This document shows positions 8,271-15,390 of a stretch of 19,332 bases of DNA, in pieces. Below the pieces are notes generated by a model, which saw nothing but the letters and a program-made list of their open reading frames with translations, made no database searches and was not told the origin of the DNA. Positions within the stretch are counted from its first letter, which is position 1, and the number at the start of each line of letters is the position of its first letter. The stretch lies in NCBI GenBank assembly GCA_964544965.1, contig CAZJED010000028.1, positions 1 to 19,332 on the forward strand. Direction: 5' to 3'. The translations under genes and the position numbers were made by a program. The DNA comes from UBA11869 sp964544965 (GTDB lineage Bacteria; Pseudomonadota; Gammaproteobacteria; Eutrophobiales; Eutrophobiaceae).

Positions 8271-8894
8271 ATGTTAAGTGTTAACAAAAATAAATGCTTT
8301 TTTTTCTTAAGTGTTTTTATTTTAATAATTGGTGGGTGCGGAGAGAAGACTTCTTCTTTATCTTCATTATCAAATGATTCTGTAATACTTGCTTTCGGAG
8401 ATAGCCTAACCTATGGGTACAATGCAAGCAGAAGAGAAAGCTACCCAGCAAAATTAGAAGATTTAACAGGGCTACGTGTTATTAATGCTGGTGTTTCGGG
8501 TGAAATATCAGGACAAGGCTTGAAGAGATTACCAAAAGTCTTAGATGAGTCTCATCCTCAATTAATGATTCTTTGCCATGGCGGCAATGACCTGTTACGT
8601 AAAATGGATTTAAAGGAGATGGAATTAAATATACGCAGCATGATTCAGTTATCATTAGATAGAGGCATTCCAGTTATTTTGCTCGGCGTTCCAAAGCCAG
8701 GTATTTTTTTGTCTTCATTTGATATGTATGAAAAAATTGCTAATTCAATGGACGTTATTTTTATTGAAGATTTAATTTCTGACATATTACGAAGTAAGTC
8801 GCTTAAATCTGATTCTATTCATCCAAATAAGAAAGGCTATAATGTGATGGCAGAAGGGATATATTCATTATTGTTAGATAAAGGCGCAATTTAA
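8271..8894 (+). CDS. SGNH/GDSL-family esterase, lipoprotein (TesA-like)
   Basis: The 207-residue product starts with a hydrophobic signal ending IIGGC (lipidated Cys at 23), predicting a membrane-anchored periplasmic lipoprotein. All SGNH blocks are present: FGDSLTYGY with nucleophile S45, INAGVSGEISGQGL (G74), HGGNDLL (N106), and DSIHPNKKGY with D181 and H184 completing the triad. It resembles TesA (acyl-CoA thioesterase I/lysophospholipase L1/arylesterase), but TesA is usually soluble in the periplasm, so the lipobox is a variation. The substrate cannot be told from sequence. No convincing ribosome-binding site precedes the ATG. The ABC transporter pair often divergent from tesA is absent. 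Confidence 0.88.
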   Translation: MLSVNKNKCFFFLSVFILIIGGCGEKTSSLSSLSNDSVILAFGDSLTYGYNASRRESYPAKLEDLTGLRVINAGVSGEISGQGLKRLPKVLDESHPQLMILCHGGNDLLRKMDLKEMELNIRSMIQLSLDRGIPVILLGVPKPGIFLSSFDMYEKIANSMDVIFIEDLISDILRSKSLKSDSIHPNKKGYNVMAEGIYSLLLDKGAI

Positions 8895-8948
8895 TTAAAA
8901 TTTAATAAATTTATCTAGGACTACTTAAAGTTATAAGGAGAGTTTAAG

Positions 8949-9386
8949 ATGTACAATGAAATTAATGAATTTCTTTATCCGTTCTTTCAGATTGGTTTTT
9001 TATTATGTGTAACCTTTTTGGTTATTTGGAATAGAGTTTTAATAGTAAGAGTGGTTAAGCTAAGACGTGAAAAGAAAATTCTTTTAGAATCAGGCGGAGA
9101 TGAAGAACTAACCCGTGCAATTAGATGCCATGGTAATTTTGTAGAGAGCGTGTCTTTAGCAGTCATTATTCCGATTATTCTCTTTTTTCAAAAAGAATTT
9201 GTTATATTTAGCTTTCTTGCATTAGTTTTGCTTTGTATAGGGAGATATACTCATTCAGAGGGACTTAAAAATATTGATGAGGATATCCAATATAGACGAA
9301 GAGGAATGTATTTTAGTCGCTATTCAAATTATGTATCACTTGTTGGCCTCGCTTTTTATATTACGCATATTGTTATGTCGTTTTGA
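8949..9386 (+). CDS. MAPEG-family membrane protein
   Basis: The 145-residue protein has four hydrophobic segments (about residues 8-28, 58-76, 79-97 and 122-143). It carries the MAPEG signature RAIRCHGNFVESVSLA after the first cytoplasmic loop (R-x-x-R-x-x-GN-x-x-E). MAPEG proteins include glutathione-dependent enzymes of eicosanoid and xenobiotic metabolism; bacterial members are mostly uncharacterised, often annotated as putative glutathione S-transferases. The start has a clear AAGGAG about 8 nt upstream. The gene lies 54 nt after the esterase, and the two may share a transcript. Its last 51 nt overlap the 3' end of the opposite-strand NYN gene. Confidence 0.85.
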   Translation: MYNEINEFLYPFFQIGFLLCVTFLVIWNRVLIVRVVKLRREKKILLESGGDEELTRAIRCHGNFVESVSLAVIIPIILFFQKEFVIFSFLALVLLCIGRYTHSEGLKNIDEDIQYRRRGMYFSRYSNYVSLVGLAFYITHIVMSF

Positions 9387-9899
9387 TACTTTCTTTGCAG
9401 GTAGTGTAAACCAGTCGCCTTTTGTAATTTCGTGAAAGTGATCAGCTTCTTCAATTATTAATTTAGAAGTAGTGCTTTCAACTGCAGCGATTTCCACGCG
9501 AACACCTTCCGATTTTAAATGACGTACAAGTTCAATATAGTCAGAATCACCTGACATAATAATAATAGTATCAACTTTATCGGCAACTTGAATTGCATTA
9601 ATTGATAGAGGAATATCCGCGCTTTTGTGACAAGGTCTTACAGAGCCATGATAAAAATTATGCAGACGTTCTTGAAGTTTATTTGAAATATGCTTTCCTT
9701 CTCGGAAATAGACAAGACGGCTCAATCCACGATTTAGTAATAATTTTGGTATCAGTATGTCAAAATTAAGCATTGTATTAGTATCATTGGCCTCAGCGTG
9801 GATACTACGTTCTATATTATTGCCATCAACTAAGATAGCAACAGACTGTGAAATTAGAATATTTTCACCATTATTTTGTGTTTCATTTATTTCATTCAT
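9336..9899 (-). CDS. NYN-domain (LabA/DUF88-like) putative nuclease
   Basis: This 187-residue protein has a PIN-like NYN fold: SVAILVDGNNIERS (D25, N27, N28), then KSADIPLSINAIQVAD (D95) and IIIMSGDSDYIELV (D118, D120). It ends VEIAAVESTTSKLIIEEADHF. These acidic residues are the metal-binding set of NYN RNases. The third-helix residue that is usually Asp (KgxDvxLxvDa) is Asn here (N101), which could lower activity. The start is taken as ATG 9899; a TTG at 9914 adds only SKRSM. The C-terminal tail is basic (KKVSKRHNNMRNIKSEANK), plausible for RNA binding. It follows the dUTPase-like gene by 50 nt on the same strand. Confidence 0.82.
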   Translation of the reverse strand: MNEINETQNNGENILISQSVAILVDGNNIERSIHAEANDTNTMLNFDILIPKLLLNRGLSRLVYFREGKHISNKLQERLHNFYHGSVRPCHKSADIPLSINAIQVADKVDTIIIMSGDSDYIELVRHLKSEGVRVEIAAVESTTSKLIIEEADHFHEITKGDWFTLPAKKVSKRHNNMRNIKSEANK

Positions 9900-9949
9900 A
9901 GATCTTTTACTCAAATTTATATTTTTAGGGAATTTTAGTTATATACCTT

Positions 9950-10387
9950 CTAGGTAATTTCTCGGTTGTCATCCTCAGTCTTAGTTTTTTTATTATAATC
10001 ACTATTTTGCCGTTTGATGTTAACTGCATGTTTTTGCTGATAGATATCAAATACTTTATCCGCAGTTAATCCAGCACACATCATAGCTGAAATTAAAAAA
10101 TGTAAGATGTCGATTAGCTCAACACGTATATTTTGCATATCAATTTTATCTTTGCTCCACCACTTCCATAATAATTCATCATCCAGCTCGTATAATTCTT
10201 CCTTCATTGCTTTTGAATAGTTCACCAACCATTTATTAGGCAAATCATTTACCATCATTTCTTTGTCTTTTACAGCAGACATGATTGCTTGCATACTTAG
10301 ATTATTATCCAAGTTATTTTTAATATTATTTTTTTCAAAAACATAATCATTAAGTTCTAATTGCATTTTAAAAATTTCTTCTAGCAT
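9950..10387 (-). CDS. All-alpha NTP pyrophosphatase, dimeric dUTPase-like
   Basis: The 145-residue helical protein carries the all-alpha NTP-PPase metal motif: E63-E64-x-x-E67 (KEELYELDDELLWKWW) paired with E90-x-x-D93 (VELIDILHFLISAMMCAGL). The downstream block YQQKHAVNIKRQNSDY matches the K-x-x-x-N-x-x-RQ-x-x-Y of dimeric dUTPases. These hydrolyse dUTP/dUDP to dUMP and keep uracil out of DNA. This type is best known from trypanosomatids, Campylobacter and phages, and is unrelated to the trimeric Dut usual in Gammaproteobacteria. The start at 10387 is preferred because GGAG lies 6 nt before it; the upstream ATG at 10399 has no proper spacing. The substrate is inferred from the family. Confidence 0.83.
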   Translation of the reverse strand: MLEEIFKMQLELNDYVFEKNNIKNNLDNNLSMQAIMSAVKDKEMMVNDLPNKWLVNYSKAMKEELYELDDELLWKWWSKDKIDMQNIRVELIDILHFLISAMMCAGLTADKVFDIYQQKHAVNIKRQNSDYNKKTKTEDDNREIT

Positions 10388-10393
10388 ATTTGG

Positions 10394-10397
10394 CTCC
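10394..10397 (-). promoter_or_regulatory. Ribosome-binding site deciding the dUTPase start
   Basis: On the minus strand GGAG is followed by CCAAAT and then the ATG at 10387. The GGAG lies inside the first two codons of the longer reading that begins at 10399, so the shorter product is favoured. Confidence 0.6.
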
Positions 10398-10431
10398 ATT
10401 CCAGATTATATCTGTTCTAATGCGAAATAAA

Positions 10432-10460
10432 TTTAATCGCTATATTTAATACTATATAAT
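10432..10460 (+). promoter_or_regulatory. Possible sigma70 promoter for the EamA transporter
   Basis: TATAAT at 10455-10460 is preceded, with 17-nt spacing, by TTTAAT at 10432-10437. The -35 matches TTGACA at only three positions. It sits in the 128-nt divergent gap between the dUTPase-like gene and the transporter, about 55 nt before the transporter ATG. The AT-rich background makes chance matches common. Confidence 0.35.
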
Positions 10461-10515
10461 TATATTTTTTATAGCTAGTTAAGTTTTTCTACAAAACAGA
10501 TAATCAATAAAGCAA

Positions 10516-11418
10516 ATGCATATAGATAAACGTTATATAGTTCACGGGTTTTTACCTGCTTTTTTTTCAGCTTGTTTCTTTGCTGTTATGGCTACTTGTA
10601 TTAAGGCTGCATCTTCAGAATTGCCAGTAATTCAGTTGGTTTTTTTAAGAAGTTGTGTAGGTTTAATTATCATTATTCCATTTATTTTGCCTTATGGAAT
10701 TTCATTTATGAAAACATCAATTTTTCATATGCATGTTTTTCGTGGTCTTATTAGTATATCGGCAATGACATGTTTATATTTTGCTATTTCGAATATTGGT
10801 TTGTCTGAAGCAACATTATTAAATGCAGCATCTCCTCTTTTTATTGCCTTATTAGCAGTTCCAATTCTTAATGAAAGGATAAACACGAGAATTTTTTTCA
10901 TATTAATCATAGGGTTTGTTGGTGTAATATTTATTCTTAAACCAGGCACTTCTATGTTTACATTCGCAGCTATTATTGGATTATGTTCAGGTTTCTTTAT
11001 TGCGTGCGCAAAAATACTCATACGTTACATGGCTAGGACTGAGCCTGTTATACGCACAGTATTTTATTTTAGTATTTTCTCTACATTTTATTCTGGTGTA
11101 GCGATGTTTTGGTTTTGGCAAACACCCACTATATTTGATTTATCAATTATGATTCTAGCGGGTGTTTGTGCAACATTCGGGCAAACATTATTGACCTATG
11201 CTTTTACTAATAATGAAGCATCAACAGTTTCTCCATTTACTTATGTAACGGTGTTAATAGCAACATTATTTGGTTGGGTTGGCTGGAATGAAATCCCAGA
11301 TATTGGTTCTGGCATTGGTATGATTTTTATTATTGGCTCTTGTTTATTTCTTACACTTCAGGGCAAATTACCGAGCGCATGGAAAATGAAAAAAGATTTA
11401 GGACAAAGCAATTATTAG
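10516..11418 (+). CDS. DMT-superfamily (EamA) inner-membrane transporter
   Basis: The 300-residue protein is almost entirely hydrophobic, with about ten membrane segments in two EamA repeats (roughly residues 10-140 and 148-285). Typical features are AFFSACFFAVMATCIKAAS at the start, FLRSCVGLIIIIPF, the segment NAASPLFIALLAVPILNERI, and its second-half counterpart (SPFTYVTVLIATLFGWVGWNE). Members export amino acids, nucleobases or other small metabolites; the substrate cannot be predicted. The start is an ATG with no strong Shine-Dalgarno. The TAG stop overlaps by 4 nt with the stop of the convergent hydrolase gene. Confidence 0.9.
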   Translation: MHIDKRYIVHGFLPAFFSACFFAVMATCIKAASSELPVIQLVFLRSCVGLIIIIPFILPYGISFMKTSIFHMHVFRGLISISAMTCLYFAISNIGLSEATLLNAASPLFIALLAVPILNERINTRIFFILIIGFVGVIFILKPGTSMFTFAAIIGLCSGFFIACAKILIRYMARTEPVIRTVFYFSIFSTFYSGVAMFWFWQTPTIFDLSIMILAGVCATFGQTLLTYAFTNNEASTVSPFTYVTVLIATLFGWVGWNEIPDIGSGIGMIFIIGSCLFLTLQGKLPSAWKMKKDLGQSNY

Positions 11419-12317
11419 TCCTTCGACTTTTTTATTACTTTTAGGATATTTTCGATTATTTTTTCAGGTGCTTCCTTATGTATATTATGACCACTATTAG
11501 CAATTATTGATTGCCAACTATTTTTGCTGAGTTTGAGAAGATCTTTTTGCATATCCTGCCACTCATTCTCAAGTGGCATCCCATTTAACACGGGCAATTG
11601 GCCAATTCCTCTTGATAAAACAGCTATTGGAATATCTTTTAATGGTCCCGAATGTTTCACTTGGTATGCGCTTTGTTTAAAATATTTTAGTTCAGCCATT
11701 TGGGCAAAAGTAGCTTTTCGACTTGAATTTAAAAAATACCATTTTTTTTCAAATTCTGAAAAATCTTTAGGAGCGACAGCTCTACGTCCAGTAATAAGCG
11801 GTTTTTTATTACCATCATCTAGTGCAGAAAGTCTATAAATTTGTTCAGGGTGGGAGGAATCAACTAACACTAATCCTATGACATTTTCTGGAAATTTGGC
11901 AGCAAAATAACGGATTGTAAATCCTCCAAAAGAGTGACCAACCAATACATAGGGGCCGGAAATTTTTGCACGTTTAAGAAGCAGTCTAAGTTCATGAACA
12001 ATAGTTGCCGTAGTTCTTTCACCTCTACCCGGGTCGCTCCATCCATATCCTGCCCGATCATAAAGGCAAATACGTACATTTTTAGACAGCTCTTTGGCTA
12101 TTTTATACCAACTAGCTGATGATTCTGCGATACCAACATCAACTAAAACCGTCGGGGCATTATTTCCAAGGCAGTCGACATACATTGTTTGGAAACCGAT
12201 ACTTATAAAGCGACCTGGCGGTTTGAAGGGCATATCATCATAAGCACTTACAATACTGAAAGTTGAAAATGACAGAAGTACAGTATAAAAAATATTGTGT
12301 ATTTTTTTTGCTTTCAT
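11415..12317 (-). CDS. Exported alpha/beta hydrolase (paralogue 1)
   Basis: The 300-residue protein starts with a Sec-type signal (MKAKKIHNIFYTVLLSFSTF, cleavage near SIVSA, residue 25). The hydrolase fold shows VLVDVGIAESSASW (oxyanion strand region), ICLYDRAGYGWSDPG, the nucleophile elbow GHSFGG with S129, LVDSSHPEQ with D153, and the catalytic SGHNIHKE with H277. The specific reaction is unknown. An upstream ATG at 12374 would add 19 residues, bury the signal and overlap the divergent nitroreductase, so 12317 is preferred. It is clearly similar in every block to the hydrolase at 18304-19200, implying a duplication within this region. Confidence 0.88.
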   Translation of the reverse strand: MKAKKIHNIFYTVLLSFSTFSIVSAYDDMPFKPPGRFISIGFQTMYVDCLGNNAPTVLVDVGIAESSASWYKIAKELSKNVRICLYDRAGYGWSDPGRGERTTATIVHELRLLLKRAKISGPYVLVGHSFGGFTIRYFAAKFPENVIGLVLVDSSHPEQIYRLSALDDGNKKPLITGRRAVAPKDFSEFEKKWYFLNSSRKATFAQMAELKYFKQSAYQVKHSGPLKDIPIAVLSRGIGQLPVLNGMPLENEWQDMQKDLLKLSKNSWQSIIANSGHNIHKEAPEKIIENILKVIKKSKD

Positions 12318-12355
12318 TTGATTAAAAAATTTTTCCGAATAGAATTGGTGATTAT

Positions 12356-12919
12356 ATGACAAATCAGCACACATATCTTGAAGATTTAATTATATCAAGG
12401 CGCACGGTCCATGATTTTATTCCCAATAAAATTCCAGACAAAAATTTAATAAAAGATGCAATAAATGTTGCGTGTTGGGCTCCCAATCATCATCTCACAG
12501 AGCCATGGCATTTTTATTTGTTAGGGCAAGAGACAATTACTAGTATTTGTGAATTAAATAGGAAAATTATGACAGATATAAATGGAGCAGAAAGTGCTGA
12601 AGAAAAGTTTAGACGTTGGAAAAATATCCCTGGCTGGATAATTGTAACGTGCCAAAAGTCAAAAAAAGATATTACCTATCAGGAAGACTATGCCGCATGT
12701 TGTTGTGCTATACAAAATTTAATGCTTTCTCTTTGGAGTAATAACATTGGCACGAAATGGTCAACTGGCGCGGTTATTCGAGATGATCGATGTTATGAAA
12801 TCACCTGGATCGATAAAAAATTAGAGAATATTGTAGGATTAATTTGGTATGGTTATCCAGTTGAGAGTACTAGTACGACGAGAAAAAATCTAGAGCAAGT
12901 GTTAATAGAATTGCCGTAG
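12356..12919 (+). CDS. Nitroreductase-family FMN oxidoreductase (YdjA-like)
   Basis: The 187-residue protein carries RRTVHDF (residues 15-21, FMN phosphate-binding Arg pair), WAPNHHLTEPWHFYLLG (41-57) and KWSTGAVIRDD, the compact nitroreductase pattern of the YdjA type. It then has IVGLIWYGYP near the C-terminus. Such enzymes are FMN-containing dimers that reduce nitro compounds, quinones or unsaturated carbonyls with NAD(P)H. The natural substrate is unknown. It is cytoplasmic, with no signal. It is divergent from the exported hydrolase, with a 38-nt gap, and convergent with the lipocalin (7 nt apart). Confidence 0.88.
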   Translation: MTNQHTYLEDLIISRRTVHDFIPNKIPDKNLIKDAINVACWAPNHHLTEPWHFYLLGQETITSICELNRKIMTDINGAESAEEKFRRWKNIPGWIIVTCQKSKKDITYQEDYAACCCAIQNLMLSLWSNNIGTKWSTGAVIRDDRCYEITWIDKKLENIVGLIWYGYPVESTSTTRKNLEQVLIELP

Positions 12920-12926
12920 TTAAATG

Positions 12927-13457
12927 TTATATACAATTTCTAATTTTAATCCATTTGCCGTCATTAATTCCTAGTCGAGATGCTTCTTTGAAATATTCAT
13001 CACAGAGTTTTGCATCAGGATTTTCTGACCTAGACAATAACCAGGCATAGTTCAAATTAGGGCCTATGACAAGAGCTATTGTGTATGCTTTATCTAATTT
13101 CGCTATATGATATGCTCCATAGAATGGCCAGAAGAAAGAAACCTTTAAACTCCCAACATCTTTTTTATTTATAAAATATGCTGTTCCAACAGCCTCTTTC
13201 CATTTATTGTTAGCACTATTTTTCCCTCGATTTACAACCTTAATACCACCATTATCAAGAAGTGAATAATTTGCATATACGTCAATCAAGCCCTTCTCAA
13301 AACTATGGTCAAGTCGCGCTATTTCATACCATATTCCGAGATATTTATTGATATCGAAATCTGAGACAGGCTTAACTCCGGCCGGAGTAGATGTACACCC
13401 ATACAGACTAACCAGATAAAGAAAAATTAATAAACATTTTCTAAAATTTATTGTCAT
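12927..13457 (-). CDS. blc: Bacterial lipocalin lipoprotein (Blc-like)
   Basis: The 176-residue protein has a lipoprotein signal ending SLYGC (Cys 21) and the lipocalin signature KYLGIWYEIARLDHSFEKGL (GIW at 41-43). It continues VYANYSLLDNGGIKVVNRG, GTAYF, LKVSFFWPFYGAYHIAKLD and YAWLLSR, all in the Blc order. Blc is an outer-membrane lipoprotein thought to bind lysophospholipids or fatty acids and to act under envelope stress. Ser 22 is absent; Thr follows the Cys, so no +2 Asp retention signal is seen, consistent with outer-membrane sorting. It is divergent from the small lipoprotein gene across 114 nt. Confidence 0.92.
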   Translation of the reverse strand: MTINFRKCLLIFLYLVSLYGCTSTPAGVKPVSDFDINKYLGIWYEIARLDHSFEKGLIDVYANYSLLDNGGIKVVNRGKNSANNKWKEAVGTAYFINKKDVGSLKVSFFWPFYGAYHIAKLDKAYTIALVIGPNLNYAWLLSRSENPDAKLCDEYFKEASRLGINDGKWIKIRNCI

Positions 13458-13493
13458 ACTTTTATATTTCTTTATTCTTTTGAAGACTAACCA

Positions 13494-13499
13494 TATAAT
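13494..13499 (+). promoter_or_regulatory. Possible -10 box for the small lipoprotein/ankyrin pair
   Basis: TATAAT occurs in the 114-nt gap between the divergent lipocalin and small lipoprotein genes, 73 nt before the lipoprotein ATG. The bases 17 nt upstream (TTTATT) are a poor -35. The rest of the gap is very AT-rich and shows no clear operator. Confidence 0.3.
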
Positions 13500-13571
13500 A
13501 TTTAACAGATGAAAACATAAAATACTACTTTTATAAACTTATTTTATTTTTTCATAAAGAGGTTTATTTAG

Positions 13572-13916
13572 ATGCGACATTCAATTTTATTTTTATTTTC
13601 TATATTATTTTTTATTTATAGCTGCTCTAGTGATGATAATACAGAAGAAATAATATCTTCAGATGAGTCAATTCAGGGAGTTATTAATGCAGACCATACA
13701 ACAGATGAGATTGAATTTCGACTCAGACGCTCTATTTGGGCTACTGAAGATTTGATATATTGGTATGCGGAGAATGATTGGAATACTGAAGAACTCGAAC
13801 GTCAGATTTTGGAGAAAATAGATCAATTAATTGCTCTTTATTTAGACAAAGGATGGGATATGTCAGAGCTCGAAAAAAATCTTGTTAATCTAGAAAGACG
13901 ACTTGAATCTTTATAA
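13572..13916 (+). CDS. Small predicted lipoprotein with a duplicated helical unit, unknown function
   Basis: I do not recognise this 114-residue protein. It begins MRHSILFLFSILFFIYSCSS, a probable lipoprotein signal with Cys 18, although Tyr at -2 makes the lipobox imperfect. An acidic linker follows (about residues 20-46). The C-terminal half holds two similar units offset by 25 residues: EDLIYWYAENDWNTEELE (59-76) and DQLIALYLDKGWDMSELE (84-101). Both have Leu-Ile, Tyr, Trp (W70, W95) and a TEELE/SELE motif, so a pair of helical hairpins is likely. GAGG lies about 9 nt upstream of the ATG. The ankyrin gene follows after 21 nt on the same strand, suggesting an operon. Confidence 0.78.
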   Translation: MRHSILFLFSILFFIYSCSSDDNTEEIISSDESIQGVINADHTTDEIEFRLRRSIWATEDLIYWYAENDWNTEELERQILEKIDQLIALYLDKGWDMSELEKNLVNLERRLESL

Positions 13917-13937
13917 CATAAATGGAAGAAAAATATT

Positions 13938-14696
13938 ATGACGCTATTTAGAATATGCATTACTTCAATTATTATTTTTTTTACGACGCTAACTTTTGCG
14001 AACAAAGAATATGATGCAGTTGAATTTCGAGAGCTTAATTTATCCTTGATAGCTGCTGCAAAGAATGGTGATATTGATAAAGTAAGGCAGCGACTAGAAG
14101 AGGGAGCTTCGATAAAAGCAAGAAATCGATTCGGTAATACAGCGCTAATATCAGCAACAAGAGCTGGTAGTTTAGACATTGTAAAATTATTAATTGAGAA
14201 AGGCGCTAGTGTCGATATGGTTAACACTAATGCCGAGACTGCCTTAATGAATGCTGCTTCAGGAGGCCATGTAGATATTCTGCAATATCTCATTGATAAA
14301 GGTGCAGGTATTAATAAACTTAGCGTGAAAAATATTTCAGCATTAATGGAGGCTGTATTTGCTCGCCATGAATCCATCGTCAAAATTCTTCTTAAACTTT
14401 ATGCTGACGTTAGCATAAAAGATTATTCAGGAAAGACTGCACTAAATTATGCATCAGCAAATGGCGATGTTGAGATTATTAAATTATTGGTTAAGCATGG
14501 CGCTGGTGTTAATCGTAAAACTAAAAATGATTTAACATCATTAATGTGGGCTGTTGGCTATGGGAAAACTGATGCTGTTAAAACCCTCCTTGAACTAGGA
14601 GCAGACCCAACCATAAGAGATAATCGTGGATTAACAGCGCTAATGATTGCGGAAGAAAATAATTTTGGTGAGATTATTAAACTACTAAAACCTTAA
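13938..14696 (+). CDS. Exported ankyrin-repeat protein
   Basis: The 252-residue protein has a Sec signal (hydrophobic core about residues 5-20, cleavage near TFA-NK, residue 22) followed by six ankyrin repeats and a partial seventh. Repeat openings include NTALISATRAG, ETALMNAASGG, ISALMEAVFAR, KTALNYASANG, LTSLMWAVGYG and LTALMIAEENN. Consensus TAL and LLI/LLEKGA elements are clear in most of them. Repeat 4 is the most divergent. Ankyrin repeats bind proteins; periplasmic ankyrin proteins in proteobacteria are often linked to redox or stress proteins, but the partner is unknown. The ribosome-binding site is a modest GGAAG. It lies 21 nt after the small lipoprotein gene and is convergent with cytochrome c across a hairpin region. 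Confidence 0.92.
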   Translation: MTLFRICITSIIIFFTTLTFANKEYDAVEFRELNLSLIAAAKNGDIDKVRQRLEEGASIKARNRFGNTALISATRAGSLDIVKLLIEKGASVDMVNTNAETALMNAASGGHVDILQYLIDKGAGINKLSVKNISALMEAVFARHESIVKILLKLYADVSIKDYSGKTALNYASANGDVEIIKLLVKHGAGVNRKTKNDLTSLMWAVGYGKTDAVKTLLELGADPTIRDNRGLTALMIAEENNFGEIIKLLKP

Positions 14697-14735
14697 TTGC
14701 TTATTCTTTTAAAGAAGTTTTTTTAATTAAGGTTT
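14688..14735. terminator. Nested inverted repeats between convergent ankyrin and cytochrome c genes
   Basis: An 11-nt arm AAACCTTAATT (14688-14698) has an exact inverted copy AATTAAGGTTT (14725-14735), and both stop codons lie in these arms. Inside sits a second perfect inverted repeat, TTCTTT/AAAGAA (14704-14716), followed on the plus strand by GTTTTTTTAA. The structure fits a bidirectional terminator, although the stems are AT-rich and weak. Confidence 0.6.
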
Positions 14736-15323
14736 AAAACCCGCTAGATAATCAGCTAACGCATCAATTTGTTCATCTTCAAATGTGGCAAATAATGAAC
14801 TTTTTGCTGCTGAATTTGTGCGAACCTTATTTTTAAAATCAAGCATTGTTTTCTTCAAGTATTCATAGTTTTGTCCAGACAATCTAGGATTTCGACTTTC
14901 GCCCTCAAACCCACCACGATGACATTGCACACATTGACCGGCATCAATAGCCATTTTTGCAATGCTTGATTTTTTCGCATCGGATTTATGTTTAGTTTCT
15001 GGCCAGGTCTGTTCAGAAAAGTGACTAGCTAATAATTTCATTTCATCCTTTTCCAAATCTTGAACCATCGCCGCCATAATTTCATTTTTACGATAACCTG
15101 ATTTTAAGTCTTTTAGCTGAACGTAAGTATAGTAAAAATTTTGTCCGGCAAGAATTGGATACACTGGCATTATTGTCTCACCTTGTTTACCGTGACAGGA
15201 GACACATATTTGAATTTTATCTTTCATTTTTTTGTTCATTGCTTCAGATTCAGCTTCTTCCGCAGCGAATACTGTGGAGAAAAACAAAGCAAATAATATG
15301 GTGATGATATTTTTCTGGAACAT
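14727..15323 (-). CDS. Periplasmic diheme cytochrome c (c4-like)
   Basis: The 198-residue protein has a Sec signal (cleavage near VFA-AEE, residue 20) and two heme c motifs, C40-VSC-H44 and C131-VQC-H135. They sit in two similar halves, as in cytochrome c4. The first half has YPILAGQ, YRKNEIMAAM (candidate axial Met M83 or M86) and the helix LLASHFSEQ. The second has PRLSGQNYEYL and the final helix IDALADYLAGF, but the expected Met region reads NSAAKSSLFATF, with no Met. Heme 2 may therefore lack a Met ligand. It probably carries electrons from a periplasmic donor to a terminal oxidase. The PQQ dehydrogenase upstream is a candidate donor. AAGGA lies before the ATG. The two genes are separated by a terminator, so the cytochrome probably has its own promoter. 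Confidence 0.9.
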   Translation of the reverse strand: MFQKNIITILFALFFSTVFAAEEAESEAMNKKMKDKIQICVSCHGKQGETIMPVYPILAGQNFYYTYVQLKDLKSGYRKNEIMAAMVQDLEKDEMKLLASHFSEQTWPETKHKSDAKKSSIAKMAIDAGQCVQCHRGGFEGESRNPRLSGQNYEYLKKTMLDFKNKVRTNSAAKSSLFATFEDEQIDALADYLAGFKP

Positions 15324-15390
15324 AATAAATTCCTTATTTTTATATTTAGACTATTTTCTGACTAATATTGTTCAATTACGAATAAATATT

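Noticed and set aside
9336..10387. A defence system built on the dUTPase-like and NYN genes
   Set aside because: No third component, toxin, helicase or mobile signature is nearby, and both genes sit among ordinary chromosomal genes. It is kept only as a low-level finding.
11524..11838. 104-codon plus-strand frame opposite the alpha/beta hydrolase
   Set aside because: It lies entirely within a gene with an intact catalytic triad on the other strand, and no family features are seen.
13838..14383. 181-codon open frame on the minus strand, antisense to the ankyrin gene
   Set aside because: It mirrors the ankyrin gene's codon periodicity, has no recognisable domain, and the plus-strand frame has clear ankyrin repeats, a signal peptide and a ribosome-binding site.
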